Below are positions 1 through 9,127 of a DNA stretch of 64,000 bases, piece by piece. Within the stretch, counting starts at the first letter, position 1. Every line of letters begins with the position of its first letter. The stretch covers positions 62,001-126,000 of the forward strand of contig CAWIKW010000025.1 of NCBI GenBank assembly GCA_963836785.1, in the 5' to 3' direction. The notes under the pieces were generated by a model, which was not told the origin of the DNA, made no database searches, and saw only the letters and a list, made by a program, of their open reading frames with translations. Both the position numbers and the translations under genes were made by a program. Source of the DNA: DASQPR01 sp963836785. Lineage in GTDB: Bacteria; Actinomycetota; Actinomycetes; Mycobacteriales; Micromonosporaceae.

Positions 1-618
1 GGCGTCCACAGCGCCGGAAGCGGCAACGAGTGTTACGCCCGGTCCGGATTCGCCGCTACCGACCGCACCGAGCATGAGGGCACGGCGGAAGCCGTCGGCC
101 AGATGTGGAGCGATGCGTGCGAGGACCGCGGCGTCATCGGCGTCGAAGTCACCGTGTTGGCGGTCGCGATAAATGCCGCATGCGCCCCAGCAAGCTCCCT
201 CGGCGACGAACGCCGCCCGCATCTCGTCACCGATGCCCAGCGGTTGCAGCAGCTCACGAAAGCGGGCGCTGCGTTCCGGCGTGCCGTCCGTCGTCGCGCT
301 CAGCACACCAACCGGTACGCGTCGCTTCGCGAGGTCCGTCCATTGATTCACGTCGGGAATCGCATACTCGTGATACGGCAGGCGCAGCTCGTCTTGGAGA
401 CTGTCTTTCGTCACCCCGGTGAACATGAATGTCGACGGATCGACCGTGTGCCAGCAGGCATGGTCGAACGGGACCGCCGAGCGCAACGCGTCGCCAACCC
501 GCAGCGACAACTCCGACCAGCCCAGCCCCTCATGGACGAGCGCGGCCACCCGACGCTCGACGCGTTCGACCGAAACCCGTCGCATTTGTGCACAGTACTG
601 GGCCGGTGTCCGACTCAC
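1..618 (-). CDS. LuxR-type transcriptional regulator, N-terminal part (truncated by window edge)
   Basis: A minus-strand frame opens at GTG 618 and is still open at base 1, giving 206 residues (an in-frame ATG at 585 is the alternative start). The visible part resembles the N-terminal sensor half of actinobacterial LuxR-type regulators of roughly 350-390 residues: a helical start followed by a GAF-like segment containing GACWGACGIYRD and an ADDAAVLARIAPHLA helix near its end. In such proteins the DNA-binding helix-turn-helix is C-terminal, so it would lie outside the window and I cannot confirm it. The gene is divergent from the methyltransferase at 705, with 86 bp between the starts, so the two may share a control region. 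The family call rests on the look of the N-terminal domain only. Confidence 0.6.
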   Translation of the reverse strand, partial: MSRTPAQYCAQMRRVSVERVERRVAALVHEGLGWSELSLRVGDALRSAVPFDHACWHTVDPSTFMFTGVTKDSLQDELRLPYHEYAIPDVNQWTDLAKRRVPVGVLSATTDGTPERSARFRELLQPLGIGDEMRAAFVAEGACWGACGIYRDRQHGDFDADDAAVLARIAPHLADGFRRALMLGAVGSGESGPGVTLVAASGAVDA

Positions 619-704
619 TGTCACACAGCAGACTCATAGCAACGGCCAAACGACCCAGATTTCTGGGATGGCCCGTCACGGTCCGTCGCTGACACGCTGC
701 CAGC

Positions 705-1505
705 ATGAGTACGTACGTTTTTGAGCAGAAGTGGCACCGCGAGCTGGACCGGTTGCGCTCGCTGGAGCTGACGTTCCACGACAACACGACCCGCGTGCTG
801 TCCGACCGTGGCATCGACGCGGGAGCTCGATGCCTGGAAGTCGGCGGTGGCGCCGGCGCGATCGCATGGTGGCTGGCCGACCGGGTCGGCTCGACCGGTC
901 GCGTCGTCGTCACCGATCTCGATCCCCGATTCCTGGCCGAGCACGGACGCGACAATGTCGACGCGTGGCAGCACGACATCACGACCGACCCGCTCGACGC
1001 GGCGAGCTTCGATCTGGTGCACGCTCGGGCCGTGCTCGAACACATTCCGGAACGCCGGAAGGCACTGGTCCGAATGATCGAAACAACACGGCCCGGTGGG
1101 TGGGTCGTGGTCGAGGATGTCTTCTTCGGCGGCCCGATGAACGGCGTGTCGGCCGCCCTCACGGCGCCGGCGGACCTCGCCGAGTCGTACCCCCGCATGT
1201 GCGAGGCAATCGCCAAAGTGTTCGCGGCGATCGGCGCGGACGCGAATTTCGCGCCTCGACTGCCGGCGCTGCTGGTCGAGCTCGGCCTGGACGACGTCGG
1301 CGGTCAGATCTTCGCTCCGGTGCTGCGCTGCGGCGGCGCAGCCGACTGGGTACGCCTGACGCTCGAACACTTGCGCGGTCCGCTTGTCGCCAACGGTTTG
1401 GCCACCGAGGCGGAGATCGAGCACGCGGAAAGCCTCTTCGAGTCCGGCATCTGTTACCTGCCCCCGGTGATGGTGAGTGCCTGGGGCCGCCGTCGGTCGG
1501 AGTGA
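705..1505 (+). CDS. Class I SAM-dependent methyltransferase
   Basis: A 266-residue soluble protein. The SAM-binding motif I is visible as LEVGGGAGAI near residue 46, followed by the acidic motif II (VVVTDLDPRFL) and a motif near residue 100 (FDLVHARAVLEHI) typical of Rossmann-fold methyltransferases of the UbiE/Methyltransf_11 type. The segment WVVVEDVFFGG follows as motif III. The substrate cannot be read from sequence. It starts at an ATG and stands alone between the divergent LuxR-type regulator and transketolase, so it may be the regulator's target. A short GC hairpin follows its stop. Confidence 0.8.
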   Translation: MSTYVFEQKWHRELDRLRSLELTFHDNTTRVLSDRGIDAGARCLEVGGGAGAIAWWLADRVGSTGRVVVTDLDPRFLAEHGRDNVDAWQHDITTDPLDAASFDLVHARAVLEHIPERRKALVRMIETTRPGGWVVVEDVFFGGPMNGVSAALTAPADLAESYPRMCEAIAKVFAAIGADANFAPRLPALLVELGLDDVGGQIFAPVLRCGGAADWVRLTLEHLRGPLVANGLATEAEIEHAESLFESGICYLPPVMVSAWGRRRSE

Positions 1506-1515
1506 GGGGTCATCC

Positions 1516-1532
1516 CGGGCCGATCTGGCCCG
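1516..1532 (+). terminator. Short GC-rich stem-loop after the methyltransferase
   Basis: CGGGCC and GGCCCG pair around a GATCT loop, 10 bases after the methyltransferase stop. There is no T-run, so it is only a candidate terminator. Confidence 0.35.
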
Positions 1533-1654
1533 AGTTCAAGGTCGAGATCGAGGTCGTCGCCGTGCGCCCGGCGGCGGAGGGCTAACGTGGCCGGCGATGG
1601 CACCACTGATCGGGGCAACGACACACGATAGTCCGACGAGAAGGGCCGATCGCC

Positions 1655-3553
1655 GTGACGAATAGCGCAGATCCGATGACCGCGATCGATCTATCGACAG
1701 CTCGGGAACTCGCCGCACAGCTCCGGGTCGACTCGATCCGATCAAGCACCAGTGCGGGCTCCGGACATCCGACCTCGAGCATGTCCGCCGCGGACATCAT
1801 GGCCGTGCTGATCGCCCGCCACCTTCGCTATGACTGGGACAACCCGGTCGCCGCCGGCAACGACCACCTCATCTTTTCCAAGGGACACGCCTCGCCGCTG
1901 CTCTACTCCGTCTACAAAGCGGTCGGTGTCGTGTCCGACGACGAGTTGATGAAGCAGTATCGACGGTTCGGGAGCCGGCTGGAGGGCCACCCGACGCCCG
2001 TGTTGCCGTGGGTCGACGTGGCCACCGGCTCGCTCGGGCAAGGGCTGCCGGACGGTGTGGGCGTGGCGTTGGCCGGAAAATACCTGGACCGGCTGCCATA
2101 CCGAGTGTGGGTGCTCTGCGGCGACAGCGAGATGGCCGAGGGCTCGATCTGGGAGGCGCTCGACAAGGCCAGCCACTACGAGCTGTCGAACCTGATCGCC
2201 ATCGTCGACGTCAACCGGCTGGGCCAGCGGGGACCGACCGAGCTCGGCTGGGACATCGAGGCGTACGCGCAACGGGCGACAGCGTTCGGCGCACAGGTGC
2301 TCAGCATCGACGGTCACGACGTGGCTGAAATCGACGAAGCGCTCACCGCCGCCGCGGCCGGAGCCGGACCGGGGCCGACCGTCATCCTCGCCCGCACCAT
2401 CAAGGGCCGAGGCTTCTCGGAGGTCGAGGACAAGGACGGCTGGCACGGCAAACCGTTCCCCGAAGACATGGCCGCGCGTGCGATCGCGGAGCTCGGTGGC
2501 GAGCGCAGCGTGCTGGTCCGTGGCCCGCTCCCGGACATTGGCGACGGCCTCACCGACACCGAGTTCGAGACGCCTCCGGAGTCGGAGACGCGATCACACC
2601 TGCCGACGTACGCGATGGGTGAGAAGGTGGCGACCCGCAAGGCGTACGGCGATGCGCTCGAAGCACTGGGTGGTCAATACCCGCGTCTGGTCGCACTCGA
2701 CGGTGAGGTCAACAACTCGACCCATGCCGATCAGTTCGCCAAGGCCTATCCGGACCGTTACTTCGAGATGTTCATCGCCGAGCAGCAACTCGTGGCGGCC
2801 GCGGTCGGGATGAGTGTTCGCCACTACATCCCGTTCGCCTCAACGTTTGCCGCGTTCTTCACCCGTGCGTACGACTTCATCCGGATGGCGGCGATTTCCC
2901 AGGCGGATCTGCGCTTGGTCGGCTCGCATGCAGGTGTCGAGATCGGTGCCGACGGACCGTCGCAGATGGCGCTCGAAGACCTCGCCATGATGCGGGCGGT
3001 GCAGGACGCTACGGTGCTGTATCCGAGTGACGGCACAAGCACGGCCGCTCTCGTCCACCTGATGGCCGACCGGCCCGGGATCAGCTATCTGCGTACGACA
3101 CGGGGCGCCTATCCCGTGCTGTACGGTGCCGACGAGGATTTCATGGTCGGCGGCTCGAAGGTATTGCGATCCAACCATGCCGATGCGGTCACCCTGATCG
3201 GAGCCGGCGTAACCGTTCACGAGTGTCTCGCCGCCGCCGACCGGCTCGCGGCCGATGGGATTCACGCGCGGGTGATCGACGCCTATTCGGTCAAGCCGAT
3301 CGACGTCACGACCCTGATCGCGGCCGCGACGGCGACCGGCGGCCGCATCGTCGTCGCCGAGGATCACCATCCCGAGGGCGGCCTCGGTTCGGCGGTGGCC
3401 GCCGCGCTGCTCGGCGTCGATGCGCAGGGTCTCCACATAACCCACCTCAGCGTCCGTGCGCTTCCGGGTTCCGGCACGACGGCCGAACTGCTGGCCGCGG
3501 CCGGGATCGACGCATCGCACATCGAGTCGGCGGCGCGAGCCCTGGTGCCCTGA
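1655..3553 (+). CDS. tkt: Transketolase
   Basis: Transketolase moves two-carbon units between sugar phosphates in the cytosolic pentose phosphate pathway, using thiamine diphosphate. The 632-residue chain carries the whole enzyme. The conserved GHP with His38 is in the N-terminal domain, the ThDP/metal motif GDSEMAEGS begins at residue 156 and ends with Asn187, and the catalytic-Glu segment FIAEQQLVAA is in the central pyrimidine-binding domain. The C-terminal domain ends near residue 630. It is somewhat shorter than the ~660-700 residues of common bacterial transketolases but no domain is missing. The start is GTG 1655. It sits apart from other pentose-phosphate genes, so it may be a second, specialised copy. 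That is inference from context only. Confidence 0.9.
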   Translation: MTNSADPMTAIDLSTARELAAQLRVDSIRSSTSAGSGHPTSSMSAADIMAVLIARHLRYDWDNPVAAGNDHLIFSKGHASPLLYSVYKAVGVVSDDELMKQYRRFGSRLEGHPTPVLPWVDVATGSLGQGLPDGVGVALAGKYLDRLPYRVWVLCGDSEMAEGSIWEALDKASHYELSNLIAIVDVNRLGQRGPTELGWDIEAYAQRATAFGAQVLSIDGHDVAEIDEALTAAAAGAGPGPTVILARTIKGRGFSEVEDKDGWHGKPFPEDMAARAIAELGGERSVLVRGPLPDIGDGLTDTEFETPPESETRSHLPTYAMGEKVATRKAYGDALEALGGQYPRLVALDGEVNNSTHADQFAKAYPDRYFEMFIAEQQLVAAAVGMSVRHYIPFASTFAAFFTRAYDFIRMAAISQADLRLVGSHAGVEIGADGPSQMALEDLAMMRAVQDATVLYPSDGTSTAALVHLMADRPGISYLRTTRGAYPVLYGADEDFMVGGSKVLRSNHADAVTLIGAGVTVHECLAAADRLAADGIHARVIDAYSVKPIDVTTLIAAATATGGRIVVAEDHHPEGGLGSAVAAALLGVDAQGLHITHLSVRALPGSGTTAELLAAAGIDASHIESAARALVP

Positions 3554-3743
3554 CCCGTTCGACTCGACCGGCCGAACCGACGGGGCCTAGATTCCAGCAC
3601 GGCCGCGTGACCCCCGGTCGCACGGGGTTGGCCAGCGCATGTGGACAGCACGGAACGCGGAAACCGTTCGACAACAACCATTTGACGGCCCCACAGTTGG
3701 CACAGTCGCCTCACGCAAGACTCGGAGCAACGGTTGTCGGGCA

Positions 3744-4172
3744 CTACTCCAGAACGAAAACCGGGATTTGTCGCGTTGTCTTCTTCTGGTACGCGGCGTA
3801 GTCGGGGTAGGCCGCGACCGCACGCTCCCACCAGATCGCCTTCTCGTCGCCGAACACCTGGCGCGCTGTCACATCCCTGGTCTTGGGACCGTCCCGCAAC
3901 TCGATCTCCGGGTTGGCGGCGAGGCTGCGGACCCACTGAGGATTGTCCGGCGAGCCACCCTTCGACGCGACAACCGCGTAGACGCCGTCGTGCTCGACCC
4001 GCATCACCGGCACCTTGAGCAGATTGCCGGACGACACTCCGCGCATCGTCATCACGACAACGGGCATCCCACGCAGGGTGGTGCCCTCCGTGCCGCCCGA
4101 CGACTCATACTTGGCGACCTGGTCACGGACCCATTTGGCCGGACTCGGCGCGTATTCACCCTGCAGTGGCAT
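3744..4172 (-). CDS. DDN-type F420-dependent nitroreductase family protein
   Basis: A 142-residue protein of the deazaflavin-dependent nitroreductase (Ddn) family, single-domain split-barrel enzymes that usually use reduced F420. Family marks are YESSGGTEGTTLRG near residues 22-35, then KVPVMRVEHDGVYAVVAS and the motif GGSPDNPQWVRSLAANPEIE, which shape the cofactor pocket in known members. The C-terminal QIPVFVLE ends the barrel. The substrate is unknown; relatives reduce quinones or nitroaromatics. It is convergent with transketolase and has a 190-bp gap on that side. No second gene of F420 metabolism is nearby. Confidence 0.85.
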   Translation of the reverse strand: MPLQGEYAPSPAKWVRDQVAKYESSGGTEGTTLRGMPVVVMTMRGVSSGNLLKVPVMRVEHDGVYAVVASKGGSPDNPQWVRSLAANPEIELRDGPKTRDVTARQVFGDEKAIWWERAVAAYPDYAAYQKKTTRQIPVFVLE

Positions 4173-4275
4173 GAAAACCAGTAAACACCGCCGAGCGCCC
4201 GTTGCGCTGCGAAGGACCGCCGGGCACCGTCGAGGGCCTGGTCACACCATCCGCCGGTACGGCGAGCCGACAGCT

Positions 4276-4536
4276 CTACCGGACGTTGACCGGCTCGTCA
4301 TCGGCGGCCGCCGCCAGTTCGTCGGCCACGCCGTCCTTATTGTCGCCGGTCCACTGCGTCACAACTGGCGCGTCGACACCGGAGGCCGCGACTGTGTCGG
4401 TCTCGATAGCGTCCGTCTCGATAGCGTCGGCCTCGAACGCGTCCAACTGGACCGAGCGTCGACGAACGACCCAGGCACCGGCGGCCGTGGCCGCGAGCCC
4501 TAGACCGACCAACAGCACAGCAGACTTCTTAGACAT
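4276..4536 (-). CDS. Small single-pass membrane protein, unknown function
   Basis: An 86-residue protein with a lysine-containing N-terminus, one hydrophobic segment (residues 6-23, AVLLVGLGLAATAAGAWV) stopped by RRR, and an acidic soluble tail. The tail has a tandem motif (DAIETDAIETDT) encoded by a small duplication. The start is well supported: GGAGGG lies 6 bases upstream of ATG 4536. It looks like an anchored membrane peptide with a cytoplasmic or external acidic tail. I recognise no family. Confidence 0.6.
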   Translation of the reverse strand: MSKKSAVLLVGLGLAATAAGAWVVRRRSVQLDAFEADAIETDAIETDTVAASGVDAPVVTQWTGDNKDGVADELAAAADDEPVNVR

Positions 4537-4649
4537 AACGATCCCTCCATCGTGAGCCGAGCGACGATACGGCCGGTTTGATGCCGTACGTCCGATCCGA
4601 CCGTACGACGGAATCGGTCGCTTGGGAGGATATTGTCCGATAAGGGCAC

Positions 4650-5084
4650 TTACTGCACGCAGAATTCGTTGCCTTCCGGGTCGCGCATTGTCACGTGGTT
4701 AGCGCCCGGTTCGGCGACGCGGTAAAGCTCGGCCGCCCCGAGCCCGGTCAGGCGCGCGACCTCGGCATTGCGCCGATCGTGACCGACATTGAGGTCGAGG
4801 TGCGCCCGGTTTTTCACCTGCTTCGGCTCCGGCACCTGCATGAAAAGCAAGCGCATCGGGCCATCGACGCCGGCCGGTCGGCGAATCGCCGCACCGGTCC
4901 GCCACCCCAACCGGTCGTCGCCGATGTCCACGACGTCGTCGTCGGTCGCCACACCGTCGGCCAATAGCTTGCGAATGAATGCGTCGTTGTCCTCGACATC
5001 CCAGCCCAGTGCCGCGCCCCAGAAGCGGGCTTGGGCGTGCGGGTCCGAACAGTCCATCACCATCTGCACGTTGGTCGGTTCCAT
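4650..5084 (-). CDS. VOC-family (glyoxalase-like) protein
   Basis: A 144-residue protein with the two beta-alpha-beta-beta-beta modules of the vicinal oxygen chelate superfamily. The first begins NVQMVMDCSDPHAQARFWGAALGW, typical of the actinobacterial glyoxalase-like branch. The second carries RAHLDLNVG and ends with the hallmark MRDPEGNEFCV. Its reaction is unknown; relatives include antibiotic-binding and lyase-like proteins. It stands alone between the small membrane protein and the HAD gene on the same strand, with about 50-110 bp spacers. Confidence 0.8.
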   Translation of the reverse strand: MEPTNVQMVMDCSDPHAQARFWGAALGWDVEDNDAFIRKLLADGVATDDDVVDIGDDRLGWRTGAAIRRPAGVDGPMRLLFMQVPEPKQVKNRAHLDLNVGHDRRNAEVARLTGLGAAELYRVAEPGANHVTMRDPEGNEFCVQ

Positions 5085-5137
5085 ACCGGGAAATATAGGC
5101 GGGTGCGGGCACGGGTGTAGTCAAGCGCGGGATGCGA

Positions 5138-5812
5138 TCAGCGTAAGTCGATCCCGAAGATGTCGGATAGCTGCGCGATGGTCGTCTTGGCGTCGACATG
5201 ATGGACGGTCGTCATTCCCAGGGCGCGGGCCGGTTTCAGATTGCCGCGCAGGTCGTCGACGAAAACGCACTCCTTCGGTTGCAGATGAAGCGACCGGGCG
5301 CCGAGCTCGTAGATCTCCGGAGCGGGCTTGCGGATCCCCACCGTCGCCGAGATGACGACACCGTCGAAAAGGTCCCGGAGAAGGTCGGCATCGTAACGAG
5401 ATGCGCCCCAGGAGTTCGAGATCAGGCCGGTCGCGATGCCGTGATCGCGAGCCCGCCGCACGAGGCCCAACATGTCGAGATCGGGGCCTGCACCGCCCAT
5501 CAAGCGTTCGATCAGATTCGTCGCGTCGACACCGAGCACACCAGCCATCCGGGCCTCGAACTCCGGCTCGGGCAGCGTGCCCAACTCCAGGCCTATCAAC
5601 GCTTCCCGAGCCCGGTCGTCGTTGACGAAGGCGTGCCGGACGACGCCCGCTTCCAGTCCCTCGCGCGCACAGAACACGTCGAAGGATCCGAACACATTGG
5701 TGGTGAGCACGCCGCCCCAATCGACCAGCAGCCCACACGGGCGCTCGCCGCCGACCGGTTCGGATCCGACGACGGCCGACGCGTCGACCGCCACGGTCTC
5801 GCTGTCAGGCAT
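5138..5812 (-). CDS. HAD-family protein, EPHX2-N/ACAD10-like branch (last gene of the acyl-CoA operon)
   Basis: A 224-residue haloacid-dehalogenase-fold protein. Motif I is DWGGVL at residue 31, with the nucleophile Asp kept but the usual second Asp replaced by Gly. Motif II is SNS (132-134), motif III is Lys162 in VGIRKPAPEIYE, and motif IV is VFVDDLRGN (186-187 DD). The RKP and DD spacing resembles the N-terminal domain of soluble epoxide hydrolase and the HAD domain of human ACAD10, which has a related GGVL motif I. Its ATG overlaps the stop of the acyl-CoA dehydrogenase gene by 8 bases, so the two are likely translated together. The reaction is unknown; dephosphorylation of a pathway intermediate is a possible role. 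Confidence 0.8.
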   Translation of the reverse strand: MPDSETVAVDASAVVGSEPVGGERPCGLLVDWGGVLTTNVFGSFDVFCAREGLEAGVVRHAFVNDDRAREALIGLELGTLPEPEFEARMAGVLGVDATNLIERLMGGAGPDLDMLGLVRRARDHGIATGLISNSWGASRYDADLLRDLFDGVVISATVGIRKPAPEIYELGARSLHLQPKECVFVDDLRGNLKPARALGMTTVHHVDAKTTIAQLSDIFGIDLR

Positions 5813-7013
5813 ACTTCCGTAGCTCCCGGCGGGCGAGCGACCGGCGGTGCACCTCGTCCGGGCCGTCGGCCAGACGCAGTGTCCGCGCGTGCGACCACAG
5901 GGAGGCGAGCGGGAAGTCCTGGCTCACGCCGCCGGCGCCATGGGCCTGGATCGCCTTGTCCAGCACCCATTCGGTCATCAGCGGCGTGGCAATCTTGATC
6001 GCCTGGATCTCGGTGTGCGCGCCCTTGTTGCCCACGGTGTCCATCAGCCAGGCCGTCTTCAGCACCAGCAGCCGCGCCTGTTCTATGCGCACCCGGGATT
6101 CGGCGATCCACTCGCCGATCACGCCCTGGTCGGCGAGCTGCGAACCGAACGCGACGCGATCGAGGACGCGGCGGCACATCAACTCGAGGGCGCGCTCGGC
6201 CATGCCGATCAGCCGCATGCAGTGGTGGATGCGGCCGGCGCCGAGCCGCGCCTGGGCGATCGCGAATCCTTCGCCCTCGCCGGCGATGACGTTCGACACC
6301 GGCACTCGTACGTCGGTGAACACGATCTCGGCGTGACCGCCGTGCGGCCCGTCGTCGTAGCCGAAAACCGTCATGCCGCGCTTCACATCGACGCCCGGCG
6401 TGTCCCGAGGCACCAGGATCTGACTCTGCTGGCGGTGCCGGTCGGCGGTCGGATCGGTCTTGCCCATCAGGATGAATATCTGGCAGCGATCGCTCATCGC
6501 GCCGGACGACCACCACTTGCGTCCGTTGATCACGTACTCGTCGCCGTCGCGCTCGACCCGCGTGGCGATGTTGGTCGCATCCGACGACGCGACCTCCGGC
6601 TCGGTCATACAGAACGCGGACCGGATCTCGCCGGCCAGCAACGGTTCGAGCCAACGGCGCTTCTGTTCCTCCGTACCGAACATGGCGAGCACTTCCATGT
6701 TGCCGGTGTCCGGTGCACTGCAGTTGAAGACCTCGGGCGCGAGCCGCGGGCTGCGTCCCATGATTTCGCACAGCGGCGCGTACTGGAGGTTCGTGATGCC
6801 GCCGCCGCGCTCTGAATGCGGCAGGAAAAGGTTCCACAGGCCCTCTGCGCGAGCCTTCGCCTTCAACTCATCCATCAGCGGCGGCGTCGCCCAGCGCGCA
6901 CCCTCGGCTACCTGCTCCTCGAACGCGTGCTCGTTCGGGTAGATATACGCGTCCATGAAGGCGAGCAGCCTGTCGCGCAACTGCATCGTCTTCGCGTCGA
7001 ACTCGAAATCCAT
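5805..7013 (-). CDS. Acyl-CoA dehydrogenase, ACAD10/ACAD11-like
   Basis: A 402-residue FAD-dependent acyl-CoA dehydrogenase-fold enzyme. Signatures shared with human ACAD10/11, as I recall those sequences, include FNCSAPDTGNMEVL, CMTEPEVASSDATNI, NGRKWWSSGA, a central HGGHAEI, GRIHHCMR and the C-terminal LRLADGPDEVH. In that family the enzyme works with a linked kinase: a 4-hydroxyacyl-CoA is phosphorylated and the dehydrogenase domain then removes phosphate to give an enoyl-CoA. Here the kinase is a separate gene ending 18 bp upstream (7032). The start chosen is ATG 7013 after GGAGG, in preference to the adjacent GTG 7016. Family identity is strong; the substrate is inferred. Confidence 0.88.
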   Translation of the reverse strand: MDFEFDAKTMQLRDRLLAFMDAYIYPNEHAFEEQVAEGARWATPPLMDELKAKARAEGLWNLFLPHSERGGGITNLQYAPLCEIMGRSPRLAPEVFNCSAPDTGNMEVLAMFGTEEQKRRWLEPLLAGEIRSAFCMTEPEVASSDATNIATRVERDGDEYVINGRKWWSSGAMSDRCQIFILMGKTDPTADRHRQQSQILVPRDTPGVDVKRGMTVFGYDDGPHGGHAEIVFTDVRVPVSNVIAGEGEGFAIAQARLGAGRIHHCMRLIGMAERALELMCRRVLDRVAFGSQLADQGVIGEWIAESRVRIEQARLLVLKTAWLMDTVGNKGAHTEIQAIKIATPLMTEWVLDKAIQAHGAGGVSQDFPLASLWSHARTLRLADGPDEVHRRSLARRELRKYA

Positions 7014-7031
7014 CACGCCTCCACGAGGTTG

Positions 7032-8144
7032 TCAGTGCGCATGCTGGTCGGTTGGCGAGCGAGTCGCCGAGGTGTCGTCGATCGGGTCTCCGCGCAGCAC
7101 GGCGAGACCCTTTTCGGCCAGCGGAACCACGACGTCACCGATGTGAGCAAACCCGGCGCCGACCGTCTGGCCCTTGCTATAGCGATAGTGGATGCCCTCG
7201 GAGATCACCGCGAGCTTGAAGAAACCGAACGCGTGATACCACGGCAGGCGGCCGAGATCGACATCGCGACGGGTGGCGTACCGCGCGATGAGTTCGACCC
7301 CAGTCGGGAAGCCACCGTCCGGTGTGACGGCTTGATTCAGCGTCCCGCGTGGCATGGCGCCGACGCCGTCCCAATAGACGAGGAGCAGACCGAGGTCGGC
7401 GAGCGGGTCGCCCAGCGTCGCCATTTCCCAGTCGAGCACGGCGGCCACGCGGTCATCGTCGCCGACGATCGCGTTGTCGAGACGGTAGTCGCCGTGCACG
7501 ATCGCCGGCGTCCCGCTCACCGGAATATCGGTGGCCAGCCGTTCCTGCAATTCATCGACGCCGGCCAGGTCACGGCTCCGCGATGCGGCGAGCTGCTTGC
7601 CCCACCGTACGACCTGGCGTTGGAGGTATCCCTCCGGCCGGCCGAAATCGCTCAACCCCACGGCGGCCGGATCGACGTCGTGCAGCTCGGCGAGGACGTC
7701 GATGACGTTGTGCGCGATGGCCGTCGCGCGCGGGCCGGTCAAGGCGGAGGTCTGCGTGCTGCCCCGGTAGACCGTGCCGGCGACGAATTGCATCAGATAG
7801 AACGGCGCCCCGATGACGTCGGGGTCTTCGCAGAGCGCGTACGTCGTCGGCACGGGCACCGATGTCGGGCCGAGCGCGGTCATCACCCGGAACTCTCGTG
7901 ACATGTCGTGCGCGGTCGCGAGGACGTGGCCGAGCGGCGGACGCCGTACGACGAAATCGCTCACGCCGTCGCTCACGATGTACGTCAGATTGGACTTGCC
8001 GCCTTCGACGCGCTCGGCACCGAGTGGTCCATGTACAAGTTGGCCGGCCGGCGAGTCCGACGGCTGTGCATCGAGGTATGCCCGTAGCCGTCCCAGGTCG
8101 AGGCCGGGCAATTCGGCCGAGTCGCGACCGGCGGAGTCGGTCAT
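7032..8144 (-). CDS. APH-fold phosphotransferase, ACAD10/11 kinase-domain-like
   Basis: A 370-residue aminoglycoside-phosphotransferase-fold kinase. The catalytic loop is HGDYRLDN (217-224, Asp219) and the metal-binding Asp238 lies in LDWEMATLGDP. The N-lobe begins around EGGKSNLTY (48-55) and contains RRPP and REF motifs also seen in the N-terminal half of human ACAD11. LvaA of the Pseudomonas levulinate pathway, which phosphorylates 4-hydroxyvaleryl-CoA, is a related kinase. The ATG overlaps the upstream oxidoreductase stop as ATGA, and the ACAD gene follows after 18 bp. It is therefore more likely a metabolic acyl-CoA kinase than an antibiotic-resistance enzyme. Confidence 0.85.
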   Translation of the reverse strand: MTDSAGRDSAELPGLDLGRLRAYLDAQPSDSPAGQLVHGPLGAERVEGGKSNLTYIVSDGVSDFVVRRPPLGHVLATAHDMSREFRVMTALGPTSVPVPTTYALCEDPDVIGAPFYLMQFVAGTVYRGSTQTSALTGPRATAIAHNVIDVLAELHDVDPAAVGLSDFGRPEGYLQRQVVRWGKQLAASRSRDLAGVDELQERLATDIPVSGTPAIVHGDYRLDNAIVGDDDRVAAVLDWEMATLGDPLADLGLLLVYWDGVGAMPRGTLNQAVTPDGGFPTGVELIARYATRRDVDLGRLPWYHAFGFFKLAVISEGIHYRYSKGQTVGAGFAHIGDVVVPLAEKGLAVLRGDPIDDTSATRSPTDQHAH

Positions 8145-9127
8145 GTGCCCACCGCGACGACGACGCGGCCGGTCGTGTCACCGGCGGCCAGCTTTGCCAG
8201 ACCCGTTGGTGCATCGGCAAACGGCACGACCTCGCTCACCAATGGCACCGCGACACCCTCGTTAGCAAGCGTGGAGAGCGCCGCGTGTGCCTCCACAATG
8301 GACTTCGGGTCGTAGCGTTTGTAGAGACCCCAATGCAGACCGACGATCGAATAGTTCTTGATGAGCGCATGGCTCGTCGCAGCGGACGGGATGTCGCCAC
8401 TGGCAAATCCGATGACCAGCAGCCGACCCTCGAAGGCGATGCATTTCGTCGATCGGGCGAACGTATCGCCGCCGACCGGATCGTAGATGACGTCCGCGCC
8501 GCGACCGTTCGTCGCGTCCTTCACCGCGGCAACAAAGTCGGCCGCCTTGCGATCGATGACAACGTCCGCGCCGAGATCGGCCGCGACGCTGGCCTTCGCC
8601 GGCCCGCCGGCCACGCCGATCACGCGCGCCCCGGCCGCGTTCCCGAGCTGTACGGCCGCGCTGCCGACCCCGCCGGCGGCGGCGTGGACGAGCAGGGTCT
8701 CGCCCACCTTGAGCGCGGCGCGACGATGCAGGCCGAACCAGCCAGTCTGGTACGCGATGTGGAACGACGCCGCTTGGGCATCGTCGAGGGCGGCCGGCGC
8801 CGGCAACGCCTCGACCGCGTCCATGAGCGCAAATTCGGCCAACCCGCCGCCGGCGGGCGAGCCCAAGACGCGGTCGCCGATCGCCGGCGTCGTAACGTCC
8901 GAACCGGTCGCCACCACAGTGCCGCAGAGTTCGACGCCGGGAGTGAACGGCAGCGGCGGCCGCACCTGGTAGAGGCCACGACACATGAGGACGTCGGGGA
9001 AGTTCAGCGCGACCGCATGGACCTTGACGAGCACCTGCCCCGACCCGGGCGTGGGATCGGCGGCGTCGTCGACCAGACACATCACGTCGGCCGGCTCCCC
9101 CAGCGCTGGCACCTGCCACGCCTTCAT
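8141..9127 (-). CDS. Zinc-free MDR oxidoreductase (NADPH:quinone oxidoreductase-like)
   Basis: A 328-residue medium-chain dehydrogenase/reductase. The catalytic N-terminal domain opens MKAWQVPALGEP, and the Rossmann segment carries the NADPH motif AGGVGSAA (residues 151-158). The zinc ligands of alcohol dehydrogenases are absent, as in quinone oxidoreductase and enoyl reductase branches (GGDTFARS and SIVGLHWG are typical of the QorA-like acyl branch). The start ATG 9127 overlaps the TGA of the preceding SDR gene, and its own stop overlaps the kinase start, so it is translationally coupled on both sides. A role in reducing an enoyl-CoA or 4-oxo intermediate of the operon's pathway is inference. 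Confidence 0.85.
   Translation of the reverse strand: MKAWQVPALGEPADVMCLVDDAADPTPGSGQVLVKVHAVALNFPDVLMCRGLYQVRPPLPFTPGVELCGTVVATGSDVTTPAIGDRVLGSPAGGGLAEFALMDAVEALPAPAALDDAQAASFHIAYQTGWFGLHRRAALKVGETLLVHAAAGGVGSAAVQLGNAAGARVIGVAGGPAKASVAADLGADVVIDRKAADFVAAVKDATNGRGADVIYDPVGGDTFARSTKCIAFEGRLLVIGFASGDIPSAATSHALIKNYSIVGLHWGLYKRYDPKSIVEAHAALSTLANEGVAVPLVSEVVPFADAPTGLAKLAAGDTTGRVVVAVGT

Noticed and set aside
7032..8144. Aminoglycoside-resistance kinase
   Set aside because: The fold is the same, but the sequence follows the ACAD10/11 kinase type and the gene is coupled to acyl-CoA genes.
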